Source of the DNA: SIG622 sp045652245
GTDB lineage: Bacteria > Bacillota > Clostridia > Oscillospirales > CAG-382
DNA: 5,294 nucleotides
Assembly: GCA_045652245.1 (NCBI GenBank)
Contig: JAZRTY010000021.1
Location: 1-5,294 of the forward strand
Direction: 5' to 3'
Under the pieces are notes generated by a model. The model had not been told where the DNA came from. It searched no databases and worked only from the letters and a program-made list of their open reading frames with translations. Positions 1 to 4,392 of this stretch are shown here, one piece after another. The number at the start of each line of letters is the position of its first letter. Position 1 is the first letter of the stretch. Made by a program: the position numbers and the translations under genes.

Positions 1-7
1 GTTTCAT
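1..7 (-). CDS. 5' end of a gene leaving the window, possibly plsX
   Basis: Only the start codon and one following codon (Met-Lys) are present, reading leftward out of the window. The start is credible because the minus strand carries GGAGGATTTATCT immediately before ATG, a strong ribosome binding site at good distance. The gene follows rpmF in the same direction. In many Firmicutes yceD-rpmF is followed by plsX, whose product starts with Met-Lys, so plsX (phosphate acyltransferase of phospholipid synthesis) is the best guess. That is inference from gene order: two codons cannot identify a product. Confidence 0.55.
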
Positions 8-32
8 AGATAAATCCTCCAAATGTTATTTT

Positions 33-58
33 TAGTTTTGACTGGCAGGTCTTAACTA
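33..58. promoter_or_regulatory. Imperfect 26-bp palindrome, candidate operator
   Basis: The segment has the form TAGTT-N2-GAC-N2-GC-N2-GTC-N2-AACTA, with 18 of 26 positions symmetric. It lies immediately downstream of, and by one base overlaps, the extended -10 of the leftmost gene and spans its likely transcription start. That is a usual place for a dimeric repressor site. FapR and FabT control fatty-acid and phospholipid genes in other Firmicutes, but the half-site spacing here does not clearly fit either motif as I recall them, so no regulator is named. Confidence 0.4.
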
Positions 59-66
59 TTTTATCA
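58..66 (-). promoter_or_regulatory. Extended -10 promoter of the leftmost gene
   Basis: The minus strand reads TGATAAAAT, a TGn extension followed by TAAAAT. No convincing -35 box lies 17 nt upstream (GAGAAA), which is typical of extended -10 promoters. Transcription would start near position 51, inside the palindrome at 33-58, leaving a leader of about 45 nt with a GGAGG site before the ATG at position 7. Confidence 0.4.
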
Positions 67-104
67 CATTTGGAGGATTTTTTCTCACCGGTTAACCTTT
101 TTTG

Positions 105-127
105 AACCACGCGACTATCGCGTGGTT
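105..127 (+). terminator. GC-rich hairpin with terminator polarity on the plus strand
   Basis: AACCACGCGA (105-114) and TCGCGTGGTT (118-127) form a perfect 10-bp stem with a 3-nt loop. On the plus strand it is followed by TTCTTTAG, as in an intrinsic terminator. On the minus strand, the direction of the genes here, it is followed by CAAAAAA, so it is not a classical terminator for rpmF. It may stop antisense transcription or act only as a structured spacer and transcript-end stabiliser. Confidence 0.5.
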
Positions 128-141
128 TTCTTTAGACAAAC

Positions 142-170
142 AAGAGAAGAAGCAATTTGCTCCTTCTCTT
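142..170 (-). terminator. Likely terminator of the rpsB-tsf-yceD-rpmF operon
   Basis: Positions 142-153 and 159-170 form a 12-bp stem with one G-U pair on the minus strand and a 5-nt loop. It starts 25 nt after the rpmF stop codon. The minus strand then continues GTTTGTCT, a modest T-rich tract, so termination may be partial. It is the only structure of suitable polarity between rpmF and the next gene. Confidence 0.55.
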
Positions 171-194
171 ATTTCAAAATTACTAAATTATAGC

Positions 195-401
195 TTATGC
201 TTCAGCCTTTTCTGCTTCAACCTTTTCAGCCTTTGAATAATCCTTGCCTGCGTATGTTCCGCAATTCTTACATACTCTGTGAGAGAGAATGAACTCTCCA
301 CACTTCGGGCACTTTGTAATTCCCGGAAGAGCAAGCTTCCATACATTACTACGTCTCTTATCTCTTCTTGCTTTAGATGTTTTCCTCTTCGGTACTGCCA
401 T
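195..401 (-). CDS. rpmF: Large-subunit ribosomal protein bL32
   Basis: A 68-residue small basic protein of the 50S subunit. The N-terminus MAVPKRKTSKARRDKRRSN is the hallmark of bL32. A zinc ribbon follows, formed by CPKC (Cys31, Cys34) and CKNC (Cys44, Cys47), so this is the zinc-binding paralogue type. The last dozen or so residues form a Lys/Glu/Ala tail longer than in many homologues. I chose the ATG at 401. An in-frame GTG at 408-410 would add three residues, but it lies inside the AAGGAGGTG ribosome binding site, which is correctly spaced for the ATG. It is the last gene of the minus-strand operon, 54 nt after yceD, and may also be transcribed from an internal promoter in that gap. Confidence 0.97.
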   Translation of the reverse strand: MAVPKRKTSKARRDKRRSNVWKLALPGITKCPKCGEFILSHRVCKNCGTYAGKDYSKAEKVEAEKAEA

Positions 402-433
402 TTGTGGCACCTCCTTATATCTTCTTTGTTATT

Positions 434-463
434 ATTTTAGGTTACTTTGACGTATTCAGTCAA
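434..463 (-). promoter_or_regulatory. Possible internal promoter before rpmF
   Basis: The minus strand has TTGACT (458-463), an 18-bp spacer and TAAAAT (434-439), with the -35 overlapping the end of yceD. It would let L32 be made independently of the long operon transcript. The TTTGAC/GTCAAA arms at 446-451 and 459-464 also form a short inverted repeat across the same bases, so the match could be incidental. Confidence 0.35.
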
Positions 464-992
464 ATTTTAAATTCTTGAGAATCGCAAGTCTTTCATCAAC
501 TTCACTTTTGTCGCAATCACACGCACCAAGATTCAAGTTCTTTCCACATTCACTGCAGATACCCTTGCAATCCTCGCTGCACAAAAACCTCATCGGAACA
601 TTGAGTATAAACAATGTTCTTGCAAGGTCGGTTGCATCAAGCTTGCTGTTTTCTGTCGTGATATAATCCTCGCTGTCCTCACTTACATTTGATGTTGTAA
701 GTCCATATACTTTTGTATATTCAAGCTTTTCGGAAATCTCTTCAAGGCATCTTGCACAAGGCGCTTTAATATCTGTACTGACAGTAAGTGTCAGCTCAAC
801 ATAGCCCTCATTTTCCCCCTTACCCGTTGCTTTACTACGGATTTTTCCGTAAACCATAACAGGCGCGAGAAATTCAATATCCGAAAAGTCAAAATCCTCA
901 CTCGGCAGCTCAAAGGAAAAATCAAGCTCCTTTTGCGCACCGCTGTATATTGGCTTTACATCAACCTGCGTGCAATTTGTGTTCTCTGCCAT
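456..992 (-). CDS. yceD: YceD/DUF177 family protein, large-subunit rRNA accumulation
   Basis: A 178-residue acidic protein. Members of this family are needed for normal 23S rRNA accumulation and 50S assembly and are very often encoded directly before rpmF, as here. The sequence shows the family layout: a beta-rich N-terminal part, then CARC (Cys79, Cys82), then a Cys-rich stretch with Cys138, Cys142, Cys146, Cys149, Cys158 and Cys160, and a DERLAILKNLK-type C-terminal motif. The paired cysteines suggest metal binding, which I infer. The start at 992 has a weak ribosome binding site (AAAGGAA). It lies 29 nt after the tsf stop, consistent with operon translation. The mechanism is less well defined than for its neighbours. 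Confidence 0.9.
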   Translation of the reverse strand: MAENTNCTQVDVKPIYSGAQKELDFSFELPSEDFDFSDIEFLAPVMVYGKIRSKATGKGENEGYVELTLTVSTDIKAPCARCLEEISEKLEYTKVYGLTTSNVSEDSEDYITTENSKLDATDLARTLFILNVPMRFLCSEDCKGICSECGKNLNLGACDCDKSEVDERLAILKNLKFD

Positions 993-1021
993 AAATCAGA
1001 TTCCTTTGATAAATGCTTTAA

Positions 1022-1939
1022 TTACTGCTTGTTTGTGAGCTTTGCGATTTCTTCAGCAAAGTTTTCTTCTCTCTTCTGAAGTCCCTCGCCCTTCTTGTAA
1101 ATGATAAAGCTCTTAACTGAAAGTTCAACGCCTGCTTCCTTCGCAGCACTTGCTACATACTTTTCAACAGACATTGCTTCGTCCTTAACATATTCCTGCT
1201 CAAGAAGACAAACCTTTGAGTAGAACTTACCAATCTTACCCATTACGATGCCGTCAAGAACCTTCTCAGGCTTACCTGCCATCTTGGGGTCGTTCTTCAT
1301 CTGTTCAAGGATAATTCCCTTTTCTTCGTCAACAACATTTGCAGGAACTTCTGCTCTTGTGAGATATTCAGGCTCCATAGCAGCTACCTGGAGTGCTACG
1401 TTCTTGAGGATTGCATGTACATCGTCATTATCAGTCTCTGTATTACCTGTTACGATAACACCGATTGTTCCGCCGCCGTGTACGTATGTGCTGGAAATAC
1501 CGTCAACAACAACAAAACGTCTGATTGTAAGCTTTTCACCGATTGTGAAAATCTTTTCCTTGAGAACTTCATCAACTGTTCTGTCCTCACCTGTAAACTT
1601 TGCAGCCAAAAGTGCTTCAACATCAGCTACATTTGTAGCAAGAATTGTCTTTAAAAGTCCTGTTACGAACTCCTGGAAGGATGCATTCTTTGCAACAAAG
1701 TCTGTTTCAGAGTTAACTTCTATCATAGCTGCCTTGTTTCCTTCAGAAAGAATGGAAACGATACCTTCAGCAGCGATTCTTGTTGCCTTCTTATCAGCAA
1801 CAGCCATACCCTTTTCACGAAGAAGCTTTATAGCTTCGTCCATATCGCCATTTGCTTCTGTAAGTGCCTTTTTGCACTCCATCATACCGATACCGGTTTT
1901 TGCGCGGAGCTCCGCAACGTCTTTAGCTGTAATTGCCAT
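1022..1939 (-). CDS. tsf: Translation elongation factor Ts
   Basis: A 305-residue cytoplasmic nucleotide-exchange factor that releases GDP from EF-Tu. The N-terminal UBA-like domain (about residues 1-50) carries the first family signature, LRAKTGIGMMECKKAL (11-26). The second, EVNSETDFVAKN (74-85), contains the Thr-Asp-Phe triad at 79-81 that inserts into the EF-Tu switch region. The dimerisation core and C-terminal module follow. The length is somewhat above the E. coli protein (about 283), with an extended charged C-terminus. The start at 1939 is preceded by GGAGG at good spacing. It lies 34 nt downstream of rpsB, the nearly universal rpsB-tsf pairing. pyrH and frr, which often come next, are absent; yceD follows instead. 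Confidence 0.98.
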   Translation of the reverse strand: MAITAKDVAELRAKTGIGMMECKKALTEANGDMDEAIKLLREKGMAVADKKATRIAAEGIVSILSEGNKAAMIEVNSETDFVAKNASFQEFVTGLLKTILATNVADVEALLAAKFTGEDRTVDEVLKEKIFTIGEKLTIRRFVVVDGISSTYVHGGGTIGVIVTGNTETDNDDVHAILKNVALQVAAMEPEYLTRAEVPANVVDEEKGIILEQMKNDPKMAGKPEKVLDGIVMGKIGKFYSKVCLLEQEYVKDEAMSVEKYVASAAKEAGVELSVKSFIIYKKGEGLQKREENFAEEIAKLTNKQ

Positions 1940-1973
1940 TTATTTTTCCTCCGTTCAAGTTATATTCGAATTA

Positions 1974-2714
1974 TTATTCAGCAGCTTCAACTGCAGCTTC
2001 TGCTGCTTCGCCTTCAGCGCCTGCCATCTGTTCGCCCTGTCTGCCTTCGAGAATAGCGTCAGCCATAACAGAAAGGATGAGCTTGATACCACGGATAGCG
2101 TCGTCGTTTCCGGGGATTACGTAATCAACTTCATCAGGGTCACAGTTTGTGTCAACAATAGCAACTACCGGGATACCGAGCTTCTTTGCTTCTGCAACTG
2201 CGTTCTTTTCCTTCTTGGGGTCAACAATGAACATAGCAGAAGGAAGCTGCTTCATATTCTTGATACCACCGAGGTTTCTTTCAAGGTCGTTGATTTCCTT
2301 AACGAGGGAAATAACTTCTTTCTTGGGAAGAAGGTCAAATGTACCTTCATCCTCCATCTGATGAAGCTTGTTAAGTCTTGCTATACTCTTCTGAATTGTC
2401 TTGAAGTTTGTAAGCATACCACCGAGCCATCTTACGTTAACATAGTTAACTTCTGCTCTGTCTGCTTCTTCCTTGATTGCATCAGAAGCCTGCTTCTTTG
2501 TGCCTACGAAAAGGATGTTTCCACCTTCCATAGCAACTTCACGGATGAACATGTACGCTTCTTCGAGCTTCTTAACTGTCTTCTGAAGGTCGATGATGTA
2601 CACGCCGTTTCTTTCGGTGAAGATGTACTCAGCCATTTTAGGGTTCCATCTTCTTGTGTGGTGACCGAAATGCACTCCTGCTTCCAGGAGCTGTTTCATT
2701 GATACTACTGACAT
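1974..2714 (-). CDS. rpsB: Small-subunit ribosomal protein uS2
   Basis: A 246-residue protein of the 30S subunit that also helps dock uS1. Family hallmarks are clear: MKQLLEAGVHFGHHTRRWNPKM (6-27), the IDLQKT segment (41-46), WLGGMLTNF (96-104) and the C-terminal block around VAIVDTNCDPD...VIPGNDDAIR (184-208). The tail from about residue 232 is Ala/Glu-rich. The reading frame is open a further 26 codons upstream, but the family start MSVVSMKQLL and an AAGGAGG site 7 nt before it fix the start at 2714. It is the first gene of the operon, with a consensus-like promoter and a structured leader of about 120 nt, which would suit autoregulation by uS2 as known in E. coli. Confidence 0.98.
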   Translation of the reverse strand: MSVVSMKQLLEAGVHFGHHTRRWNPKMAEYIFTERNGVYIIDLQKTVKKLEEAYMFIREVAMEGGNILFVGTKKQASDAIKEEADRAEVNYVNVRWLGGMLTNFKTIQKSIARLNKLHQMEDEGTFDLLPKKEVISLVKEINDLERNLGGIKNMKQLPSAMFIVDPKKEKNAVAEAKKLGIPVVAIVDTNCDPDEVDYVIPGNDDAIRGIKLILSVMADAILEGRQGEQMAGAEGEAAEAAVEAAE

Positions 2715-2836
2715 TTTATGTCCTCCTTGGGTTCTACCCTCCATATCGCTTTGGATTTTACGGAAGAAAAGCATTCGCCACCCTTTCCGCATACGATATG
2801 TGTGTTATTTTTTGTAGCTGTGATTTGCACAGTTAC
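2715..2836 (-). promoter_or_regulatory. Structured 5' leader of rpsB, candidate autoregulatory RNA
   Basis: The leader contains three pairings on the minus strand. A 9-bp stem with one mismatch joins 2814-2822 and 2828-2836 next to the predicted transcription start. CATATCG/CGATATG pairs 2742-2748 with 2794-2800 (7 of 7). Nested inside it, 2759-2765 pairs with 2785-2791 (7 bp with one G-U). The closing stem ends about 13 nt before the AAGGAGG ribosome binding site. No terminator-like hairpin with a T-run is present, so translational rather than transcriptional control would be expected. The pairings are seen; control by uS2 is inferred. Confidence 0.5.
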
Positions 2837-2842
2837 CGAATT

Positions 2843-2871
2843 ATTATACTACAATATATATATTTTCGCAA
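2843..2871 (-). promoter_or_regulatory. Main promoter of the rpsB operon
   Basis: TTGCGA (2866-2871), a 17-bp AT-rich spacer and a perfect TATAAT (2843-2848) on the minus strand form a strong housekeeping sigma promoter. Transcription would start near 2836. Confidence 0.85.
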
Positions 2872-2928
2872 GAGATTTTTTCTTTTTTATCAGAATTTTT
2901 ACATTTTGTATTTTTTTAGTACACAAAA

Positions 2929-3198
2929 TCAGACAAAAAAGAAGTAGCTTATAAGGAAACCAGCAAAAGCACCGATTGTCATAAACAACAACGGCAGTAA
3001 GACCCCCTGCATTTTTTTGATTTTCCTGTGTTTATCGCTTGTTCCAAATTCAGAGGAGATAATTTTATTTGCCTCAGCGAGAAAGTCGCTTTGTTTTCGC
3101 TCCCCCCTCTTCGGATTTACAATAAAATATGCCTCATCAAACATTTCGCTGTTTGTATTCTTCACCACAATAACTCTTTTTGCACAGCCCTTTATCAT
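2929..3198 (-). CDS. Small single-span membrane protein of unknown function
   Basis: An 89-residue protein. Residues 1-63 are hydrophilic, with a conserved-looking segment KRVIVVKNTNSEMFDEAYF (7-25) and then a Lys/Arg-rich part. Residues 65-88 form one hydrophobic helix preceded by basic residues, so it is probably tail-anchored with the N-terminal part in the cytoplasm. There is no signal peptide. I have the impression of similar short proteins in Clostridia, but I cannot name a family or function. The start at 3198 is supported by GGAGGC 8 nt upstream. It is transcribed toward rpsB and divergently from tRNA-Thr. No clear terminator separates it from the rpsB promoter, so some read-through into the operon is possible. 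Confidence 0.8.
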   Translation of the reverse strand: MIKGCAKRVIVVKNTNSEMFDEAYFIVNPKRGERKQSDFLAEANKIISSEFGTSDKHRKIKKMQGVLLPLLFMTIGAFAGFLISYFFFV

Positions 3199-3223
3199 TC
3201 ACAACGCCTCCGTAGTCTTTTTA

Positions 3224-3237
3224 TGGTATTTTTACCA
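3224..3237. promoter_or_regulatory. Short palindrome upstream of the 89-residue protein gene
   Basis: TGGTA and TACCA flank a 4-nt T spacer, giving a perfect 14-bp inverted repeat about 26 nt before the start codon. It lies where the -10 region of a minus-strand promoter would be. A TTGAGA at 3254-3259 may be a -35, but no good -10 sits at the right distance. It could be an operator or chance in AT-rich DNA. Confidence 0.25.
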
Positions 3238-3276
3238 AACTTTTTTGTCCTATTCTCAAAAGTGGAATTATTTAGC

Positions 3277-3305
3277 TTGACAAGTATATTAAAATGTGAT
3301 AGAAT
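3277..3305 (+). promoter_or_regulatory. Promoter of tRNA-Thr
   Basis: A perfect TTGACA (3277-3282), a 17-bp spacer and TAGAAT (3300-3305) form a near-ideal housekeeping promoter. It would start transcription about 15 nt before the mature tRNA. Confidence 0.9.
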
Positions 3306-3326
3306 ACTTTTTGCAATTGAATATTT

Positions 3327-3402
3327 GCTGGTGTAGCACAGTCGGTAGTGCAGCTGATTCGTAATCAGCAGGTCACGTGTTCGAGTCACGCCACCAGCTC
3401 CA
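3327..3402 (+). tRNA. tRNA-Thr, anticodon CGT
   Basis: A 76-nt cloverleaf with encoded CCA (3400-3402). The 7-bp acceptor stem joins GCTGGTG (3327-3333) and CACCAGC (3392-3398). The D arm is GCAC/GTGC with GG in its loop. The anticodon stem GCTGA/TCAGC encloses TTCGTAA, giving anticodon CGT that reads ACG (Thr). The T loop is TTCGAGT. One T-stem pair (A49-C65) is mismatched; the other four are canonical. It has its own promoter, and its terminator begins inside the CCA end. Reading its complement as protein gives a well-known false ORF, not annotated here. Confidence 0.97.
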
Positions 3403-3440
3403 AAAAAACAACGGCAATTTTTAATTGCCGTTGTTTTTTT
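3402..3440. terminator. Terminator of tRNA-Thr, possibly bidirectional
   Basis: Positions 3402-3419 and 3423-3440 form a perfect 18-bp stem with a TTT loop. The outermost seven pairs are A-T. The plus strand therefore has a GC-containing hairpin followed by seven Ts, and the minus strand has the same, so it can stop both the tRNA transcript and leftward transcripts from the accessory genes. Confidence 0.93.
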
Positions 3441-3573
3441 GTACTATTATCTCTTATCTTTTATCTCTTATCTGAAAAATCACTTGTGTGTAATAGATAA
3501 AAATAGATAATAGATAATAAAGAATAGATAATAGAAAAGGTAGTTTTGCTTTGCAAAACTTCTTTAAGGTTTT
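3441..3573. repeat. Heptad TTATCT/AGATAA repeats and a hairpin between tRNA and module 1
   Basis: TTATCT occurs four times at exact 7-bp steps (3447, 3454, 3461, 3468). Its complement AGATAA occurs four times at 3495, 3505, 3512 and 3526, giving a loose inverted arrangement around a 21-bp centre. Next, AGTTTTGC (3542-3549) and GCAAAACT (3553-3560) form a perfect 8-bp hairpin with a 3-nt loop. No coding region is seen. Module 2 lacks all of this: there the decayed tRNA end joins the 62-bp element almost directly. Confidence 0.6.
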
Positions 3574-3635
3574 GAAATATAAAAAGAGCGGGGGAAAATT
3601 CTCCGCTCTTATCTGTTCGACATATTGGAATTTGG
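3574..3635 (-). repeat. Module 3' element, copy 1, with terminator hairpin
   Basis: This 62-bp element matches 4332-4392 at about 52 of 62 aligned positions, including a 20-bp identical core CTGTTCGACATATTGGAATT. It begins 1 nt after the stop codon of the YbjQ gene. It contains a 7-bp stem (3585-3591 with 3603-3609), followed on the minus strand by TTTTA and further Ts, so it also serves as the terminator of module 1. Confidence 0.85.
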
Positions 3636-3636
3636 A

Positions 3637-3954
3637 TTACTTGTCAATAAATTTGACAGCAGTACCATATACGATAACCTCTGCGGCTCCCTGCATAATG
3701 GCAGAGGATGCATAACGAATATTCACAATAGCATCTGCTCCAAGTGCTTCGGCTTCTTCAACCATTCTCTTTGTAGCGAGTGCTCTTGCTTCATTCATCA
3801 TCTCATTGTACGATTTCAGTTCTCCACCTACTAAGGTTTTGAAACTCTGTACAATATCCTTTCCGATGTGCTTGGACTGAATTGTGCTTCCTTTTACAAG
3901 AGACAGCGTTTCCAATTCTTTTCCGCTGACGTAATCAGTATTTACTAATATCAT
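3637..3954 (-). CDS. YbjQ / UPF0145 family protein
   Basis: A 105-residue cytoplasmic protein of the YbjQ (UPF0145) family, often labelled a heavy-metal-binding domain. Its biochemical function is not firmly established. The family pattern is visible: a short strand start (MILVNTDYVSGKEL), a KDI..SFKTLVGGELKSY block (32-49), a long helix with EARALA..RMVEEAEALGADAIVNIRY (55-81), and a closing GTAVKF strand (97-102). The ATG at 3954 has AAAGGTG at good spacing. An in-frame GTG at 3963 would add three residues but consumes that site. Its start overlaps the upstream membrane-protein gene by 20 bp, implying translational coupling. It ends against the 62-bp module element. Confidence 0.88.
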   Translation of the reverse strand: MILVNTDYVSGKELETLSLVKGSTIQSKHIGKDIVQSFKTLVGGELKSYNEMMNEARALATKRMVEEAEALGADAIVNIRYASSAIMQGAAEVIVYGTAVKFIDK

Positions 3955-4159
3955 CTTCTTCACCTTTCTTTATCTCATTAATTCTTTCTATGCAAACCTT
4001 GACTATTAACACCGAAAATGCAAAAGGAAGGATACCCAAAGCATATTTCCATATACCCGGAAGCAGTGTAATTAAAAAGCCAAAGTAAACAACGTAATAG
4101 AGTATCATTATAACTGAAACCACAATTGGTGCAATCATTTTCTTCCTATGGGAATTCAT
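3935..4159 (-). CDS. Small two-span membrane protein
   Basis: A 74-residue protein with two hydrophobic segments (about residues 10-32 and 37-56) and a charged C-terminal tail ending KKGEEDDISKY. Basic residues at the N-terminus suggest both ends lie in the cytoplasm. I believe similar short proteins with a GEEDD-like tail occur in Clostridia, but I know of no assigned function. GAGG precedes the ATG at 4159 at a usable distance. Its last 20 bases overlap the YbjQ gene, so the two are co-translated and may work together at the membrane; that link is inferred. Transcription comes from the promoter at 4220-4248 through the shared leader element. Confidence 0.82.
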   Translation of the reverse strand: MNSHRKKMIAPIVVSVIMILYYVVYFGFLITLLPGIWKYALGILPFAFSVLIVKVCIERINEIKKGEEDDISKY

Positions 4160-4174
4160 TTTTATTACCTCGCT

Positions 4175-4202
4175 TACAAATTCCTGTTTATCAAACTGTT
4201 TA
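4175..4202 (-). repeat. Module leader element, copy 1
   Basis: This 28-bp sequence matches 4980-5007 at 26 of 28 positions. It lies in the 5' untranslated region of the module 1 genes, just upstream of the ribosome binding site, and contains the small inverted repeat GTTT-GAT-AAAC on the minus strand. Similarity to copy 2 continues less strictly to the start codon. Confidence 0.85.
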
Positions 4203-4219
4203 TAAATATCTTTTACCTA

Positions 4220-4248
4220 ATTATAGCACACAAATGTGAATAATTCAA
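4220..4248 (-). promoter_or_regulatory. Promoter of module 1 genes
   Basis: TTGAAT (4243-4248), a 17-bp spacer and a perfect TATAAT (4220-4225) on the minus strand. Transcription would start near 4213, giving a leader of about 54 nt that contains the shared leader element. Confidence 0.8.
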
Positions 4249-4261
4249 TCCGCCTTGAAAC

Positions 4262-4330
4262 ATTCATAATCCTATGATACAACAAAAACGTAATCAACTT
4301 GTCATACGTTCAAGTCACATCACCATCTCC
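4262..4330 (+). pseudogene. Decayed copy of tRNA-Thr
   Basis: Positions 4290-4330 align without gaps to 3361-3401, the 3' half of tRNA-Thr, at 31 of 41 positions. The match includes the CGT anticodon (4289-4291), TTC of the T loop, GTCAC and the CACCA/CTCC end. Most changes are G/C to A/T, as expected for a sequence drifting without selection. The 5' half (about 4262-4288) matches only weakly and needs small gaps; no acceptor or D stem can form. It cannot be a working tRNA. It may be the remnant of a duplicated gene or a recombination (att-like) copy of the tRNA 3' end. Confidence 0.75.
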
Positions 4331-4331
4331 C

Positions 4332-4392
4332 GAAATATAACAAGAGCAGAGGATTTTCCTCCGCTCTCAGCTGTTCGACATATTGGAATTGG
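4332..4392 (-). repeat. Module 3' element, copy 2, with terminator hairpin
   Basis: This is the second copy of the element at 3574-3635. It abuts the stop codon of the VanZ-like gene. Its stem is better than in copy 1: 4343-4353 pairs with 4357-4367 (11 bp, one G-U on the minus strand, 3-nt loop). The following tract TGTTATATTT is less T-rich, so termination strength is uncertain. Confidence 0.85.

Larger units (their letters stand above)
12..80 (-). repeat. 15-bp inverted repeat covering the RBS of the leftmost gene
   Basis: Positions 12-26 and 66-80 are perfect reverse complements (15 of 15) with 39 nt between them. In minus-strand RNA the arm at 12-26 contains the GGAGG ribosome binding site of the gene starting at position 7, and the arm at 66-80 contains the complementary CCUCC. 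A transcript spanning both arms would hide the ribosome binding site. The upstream arm lies outside any transcript that begins at the extended -10 at 58-66, so such a transcript would keep the site open. The pairing is seen; the regulatory meaning is inferred. Confidence 0.6.

Noticed and set aside
1248..2702. Long plus-strand reading frame of 484 codons
   Set aside because: It is antisense to tsf and rpsB, with Ser/Phe/Cys-rich composition and no protein-like motifs; it is a shadow of well-identified genes.
1974..2792. Longer S2 form with 26 extra N-terminal residues
   Set aside because: The extension spans the structured leader, does not resemble uS2, and the AAGGAGG site fits the start at 2714.
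3017..3336. Two overlapping plus-strand reading frames
   Set aside because: They lie antisense to the 89-residue protein gene and run into the tRNA promoter; no ribosome binding site.
3195..3389. Minus-strand 64-residue reading frame starting MTRTRDLLITNQ
   Set aside because: It runs antisense through the tRNA-Thr gene; this peptide is a common false prediction over tRNA genes.
3447..3531. CRISPR array
   Set aside because: The repeats are only 6-7 bp with no spacer-sized intervals and no cas genes nearby.
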